A stretch of DNA of 64,000 nt from Paragyromitra xinjiangensis (lineage: Eukaryota; Ascomycota; Pezizomycetes; Pezizales; Discinaceae), in the NCBI GenBank assembly GCA_038503065.1, contig JBCAMK010000010.1, forward strand, positions 1,736,001-1,800,000, read 5' to 3'. The notes below the pieces were generated by a model that was given only the letters and a program-made list of their open reading frames with translations, searched no databases and was not told the DNA's origin. Shown here one piece after another: positions 60,373-64,000 of this stretch; position 1 is the stretch's first letter; each line of letters opens with the position of its first letter. Both the position numbers and the translations under genes were made by a program.

Positions 60373-61967
60373 GGTGTTCGGCGGTGACGCCGGCCTTTTC
60401 CTTATAAATTCGGCAAAGGGGGGAAAGGGAAAAAAAACAAAAAAACAAAATAATAACTCTCCTGTGAATAGAAAACGTTAGAGGGGGGATTGTTTCGCTC
60501 GTCGGGGCTGGTGGGATAACGTGGTGTTGTTGTCCTGTGCTCTTCTTTTGCTCGGTGGTGGTTCCAAAAGGAGGTGAAGTCTGTTGGTTGCTGTTGCCAA
60601 GCCTGACGCCTGCAGTGGATCAAGCTAGTGCGAATAAGTTGTTGGCCTGAGCTGACAGGAGCAAGGAAAAGGGGTTTGGGATATCAACCAAGAGAAAAAA
60701 ACAAGCTGCAGAGAAAGATGGAGAAGATGGCGATGATGCCCGTAGACACGTACAGCAAACGAAACAAAGAGGAGGGGAAACGTCGAAAGCAGAGGAAAGG
60801 CCCTCGATGAAAGGTAAGGGCGAAAAAGTCCCAGTGATAGCCGCAGATACACAGAGCCTCGTGAGCAATTTGGACGTGTGTCGTGACTTGCGTGTGTAGG
60901 TGTGTGTGATTAAAAAACAATAAAGTAATATTTTGACGTTCGTTGGGACCTTGAACTCGAACTTGGCACCTTCGCATGCAAACTGTCCTTACAGCGCCGC
61001 TTGATGCTTATTTCGGCCTCCACTGTGGCGTCATTGGCGAGAATGTGGGGAGAAGCCACTGCACTGTAAATGTATGTCCAGCGCACTGTTCTTTCTGCAC
61101 ATTGATAACATCAACTAAGTGCATATAATTATCATCATCCATATCCGGCTGCTAATCCTACATGCATGTAGTTACTCTAGGTGCTACATGACCCACATCC
61201 GCTAGGTACATATATCTTTGCAAGAGTCATTAGAAATCACTCGGCTTATGCTGTGAAAATTCGGAAAAAGAAAGGAATCCGAGGTAACACTGGAACTCTT
61301 TCTCCCAGCTAACCCGTGGCCTCAATGGGTGGGGGTCATACAGCGATGAGTTTAACAGACCACAAGAGCAATAAACAGTAGATTTGTGTCTTCCCGAGGG
61401 TGTCCTTGCCACTGAACTGTGCTGAAGGTAGTTTAGTTTCGTTTAGCCTGGTAGATGACAGGTCGCCACAATTCATAACCAATCAATTTCCACAGGCGCA
61501 GTGTTTCAGCTTGGCCACTAGAAATACCCCGGGATGAATTAAAGATATGCGGGAGCATCGTTGCCGCTGGGGCTTTGACATCCTTAAATTTGTCGTGACG
61601 TTTTAGGGGGCTTCCTACCTTCGTAATCATAGTGACACAAACTACCGGGCATCTGTCATCTTTGCTCTTGGTAGTTTATGTTCGCTCCAGCACTAAAACA
61701 AACAGCCGAGAGGGCGGTGGTCATCAAGCTAGGGATGAGTATTTTGTATCATCTTTCAGTATTTTTGAGAACGGCTTTTCCCCAGACAAATTCGATCAAG
61801 ATTATGTAGCTTTTACTTACCATCCCTTGAAAGAACATTAATGCCGAATTATAATACATGTAGTATTCACTGTGTTTGATATAAGTGCCAAACGCCTAAG
61901 CTAAACAAAACCGCCCCACTGTAAAAACGAAACTAAATGCATATCATACAAACTCTTTTATCTAAAC
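60373..61967. other. Intergenic region between rad14 and the striatin gene
   Basis: About 1.6 kb. The part next to the striatin ATG (60373-60900) is strongly pyrimidine-rich on the minus strand, as expected of a long leader or promoter. TACATGTA occurs at 61855, and an expanded form TACATGCATGTA at about 61158-61169. No gene seen. Confidence 0.6.
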
Positions 61968-63061
61968 TTAAAAAACCATCTCCTCAACTTCAAACCCACA
62001 TTCTTCACAAGTTCTTGTCATCTCCCCATTTTCTCCCGTAACCCCTGTTCCCCAAACATGCTCATGCTTTCCCCCACCTACACCCTTCTTCCAGCTCTCA
62101 ACCCTCGTCTTCCTCTTCAACTCCCTCAATTTCGTTCTAAACTTCTCATCCTTCCTCCTCTTCTTCTCCGCCGTACGCTTTTCAAACTCCTTATCTAGAT
62201 TCTCCAACCCACCCCACTTTTTCACCGCATGCGCCTCAACCTGGTACCGCAGGTACAACATCATATTATTCCACGTACTCTTATGCGGATTGGGTCTTTC
62301 CAAATGCGGCAGCAATTCCGTATCTCGTAGTTCCGGATCAGTGAGAAGATAGTCTTCACGCGCCTCCGTCTTTGTCAAGAGCGAATACTTCTCCTGATTA
62401 CTTTCTTTACACTTATTGCAAACCCGACACCGAAACACCTCCAGCCACTTCCAATCAATCTCCAGACTTCCACAATCATAACACTTCTTCTGCTCCTCCC
62501 CATCAGTCTTAAGCACAGATATCCCAGGCTCAAAAACGCCGGTCTTTTCTTTCTGCAACTTTAATCGTAGTTGATGGCGTGCCCATTCCTCTAGACTCAT
62601 ACCCGCAGGTTTATCCTGCAGGTTCTGTGCAGCAAGGGTGGAGTGTGGGTCATCTTCGGTGCTGAGGAAACCGCCTTTGGTATCTTTGATCTTCGAGAAG
62701 TCGAATTCGATAAAGTCCTTGCGTTGGAATTTACGGGCGGGTTGGATAGAGCTGGGGCCGGGTGTGGGGGCGTTGGTGGATTCGCGGACGGAGGAGATTT
62801 GGGAGTAGGTACGTTTCTGGGAAGTTGTGGAGCGAGTGGTGATTGTTTTTGGGGAGGGGTTCTGGCGTTCGGCGGCTTCGCGAGCGTCACGGATGGCTTT
62901 GGCTTTGAGGCGGTTGGTTTCCTGGCTGTGTTAGTTGGTGGCGGGTGTGTGGGTGGCGAGAAGAGGGAGCTTACGATTCTTCGCTTCTGCTCAGGTGTCA
63001 ATGGAGCTTTCTGCACTTCGTCGACCCTCACAGCCGGGGGCGGTGTTGACGGTCGTGACAT
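61968..63061 (-). CDS. rad14: Nucleotide excision repair protein RAD14/XPA
   Basis: XPA/Rad14 verifies damaged DNA and positions TFIIH, RPA and the nucleases in nucleotide excision repair in the nucleus. Two exons: 63061-62975 and 62921-61968, separated by a 53-nt intron; phases agree and give 346 residues. The N-terminus is disordered and basic (RRIETNRLKAKAIRDAREAA). The C4 zinc finger is CYDCGSLEIDWKWLEVFRC and VCNKC, with cysteines at 176, 179, 194 and 197. The DNA-binding core follows (SLLTKTEAREDYLLTDPELR, ELLPHLERPNPHKSTWNNMM, LYLRYQVEAHAVKKWGG). A basic helix (KRTAEKKRRKDEKFRTKLRE) precedes the conserved C-terminal HEHVWG...CEECGFEVEEM segment, which in XPA contacts TFIIH. The short first exon supplies the only suitable ATG. 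Confidence 0.95.
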
Positions 63062-64000
63062 TCTGGTGCTCAGGTTGGTGGAGGATTGTAGTGGGGGGAG
63101 GGGGAACGGGGAGACGCGACCGTGGACCACTTTACACGTCCTCCCTCCCACCTTCGTGTAGCTTACATAACACTTCTGCTCGTGACTCAGACTGCGGTTT
63201 GGTCCCACCTTACGCTCCAATGAGGACGAGGGCGGAAATATTATCCGTCCATGGGATTGAACCGATGTCTTAGAGACGGGATAGAGCAATTGCAAGACCG
63301 TGCGGGATTTCCGATCTAGGGGGGATTTGGAAGGAAGGTAGAATGTTGCCTACTGGGTTTATCGTAATTACGGACCCCGTGGGCTATGCGAGGGCGGAGA
63401 GTTTTCTTTTTCTTGTCTTTTTTTCTTTTGCTATATTTTTTTTCGAGGGGGATTTGGTCGTTCGGATGAGAGAAGGGTGTGGGAAACGATCTCTGTGCGT
63501 TACGTTTGACGTGAAGGATTGGTGGATGTCGGTTTGTAAGGACGTGGGAAAAAGCATCATCATCCGGTACAGCCGTAAGAGCGTACTGTACCTATCACTC
63601 GTGGGAAGGCCGCGGCAGGTCTATCTGTCCACTGCCGCTGGTCCTACTGTATGGTTACATTGGTGGTAGTCGCAGCCTTGTAGGAAACAAAAGCATAGAG
63701 GAAACAATCGATCCGCTAAACAAAAGTAAAGAGTTGAAGTAATAATAAAAAAATGAGGCACACGAAGTAGCATAGAGATAATGATTTTCGGTAGCTATGC
63801 ATCAAGACTGAAAGCACAAGCTTTGGTATTCAGGCATCACGACATCGGCTCGTTGCAGTGTCTGCCTCTGTTCTGCCCTTGCGGTGCTTTCACTGTTAAG
63901 CACTCTCGCATACATACTTTCTACCTGGCACAGCTTATCCGCACATCCGCAATCCACACCACCCCGCAGTAGTAGTTGGGAGGAAGGGAGGGAAGAAAAG
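63062..64000. other. Upstream region of rad14, to the window end
   Basis: About 940 bp. The first 200 bp hold the rad14 promoter. An ORF at 63343-63669 plus lacks any domain pattern. T-rich low complexity near 63406-63442. No gene supported. Confidence 0.55.

Noticed and set aside
62643..63161. Plus-strand ORF of 172 codons opposite rad14
   Set aside because: Gly-rich mirror of the disordered Pro-rich N-terminal part of rad14 and its intron; not a gene.

Overview
This window looks like nuclear DNA of a filamentous ascomycete (Pezizomycotina). Introns are short (about 50-150 nt, GT-AG with one GC-AG), and the conserved genes are typical of that group: striatin/PRO11, a Seb1/Nrd1-type CID+RRM protein, a plasma-membrane proton ATPase ending in the usual C-terminal regulatory tail, and a stand-alone NRPS-like reductase. 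The gene set and the abundance of F-box and ankyrin fragments would fit a Leotiomycete (Botrytis/Sclerotinia-like), but that placement is inference. Exon models were built by hand from reading frame, splice sites and family recognition.

Layout. 0-5 kb: the 5' end of an unrecognised gene (-), then ORC5 (+, 7 exons). 6.4 kb: an intron-containing tRNA-Ala(AGC). 7-16 kb: TAF4 (-), a DCAF4-like WD40 protein (-) and PMA1 (-). About 5 kb upstream of PMA1 holds no recognisable gene. 20.8-24 kb: Seb1/Nrd1 (-). 27.8-31.1 kb: an A-T-R adenylate-forming reductase (-). 31-36.8 kb: largely gene-free, with a decayed F-box/ankyrin gene. 36.9-42.4 kb: histone H2A.Z (+), HSP60 (-) and cofilin (+), the last two sharing a divergent promoter.

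43-55 kb is an accessory stretch: a CDK-like pseudokinase that has lost its catalytic residues, an F-box/ankyrin gene, an F-box/LRR gene interrupted only by one in-frame TAG, a small cysteine-rich secreted protein, a RidA-family protein, two unrecognised ORFs, a 90-bp retroposed fragment with a 12-bp target-site duplication, and two foldback (MITE-like) elements flanked by TA. 57.7-63 kb returns to conserved genes: striatin/PRO11 (-) and RAD14/XPA (-).

The conserved genes are ordinary single-copy housekeeping functions (replication origin binding, TFIID, proton pumping, RNA polymerase II termination, chromatin, protein folding, actin dynamics, STRIPAK signalling, excision repair) and do not form one pathway. 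The points I would check first are the pseudokinase, the single-TAG F-box gene, the retroposed fragment, the TA-flanked foldback elements, and a palindromic octamer TACATGTA that I counted 17 times, always outside the exons called here.
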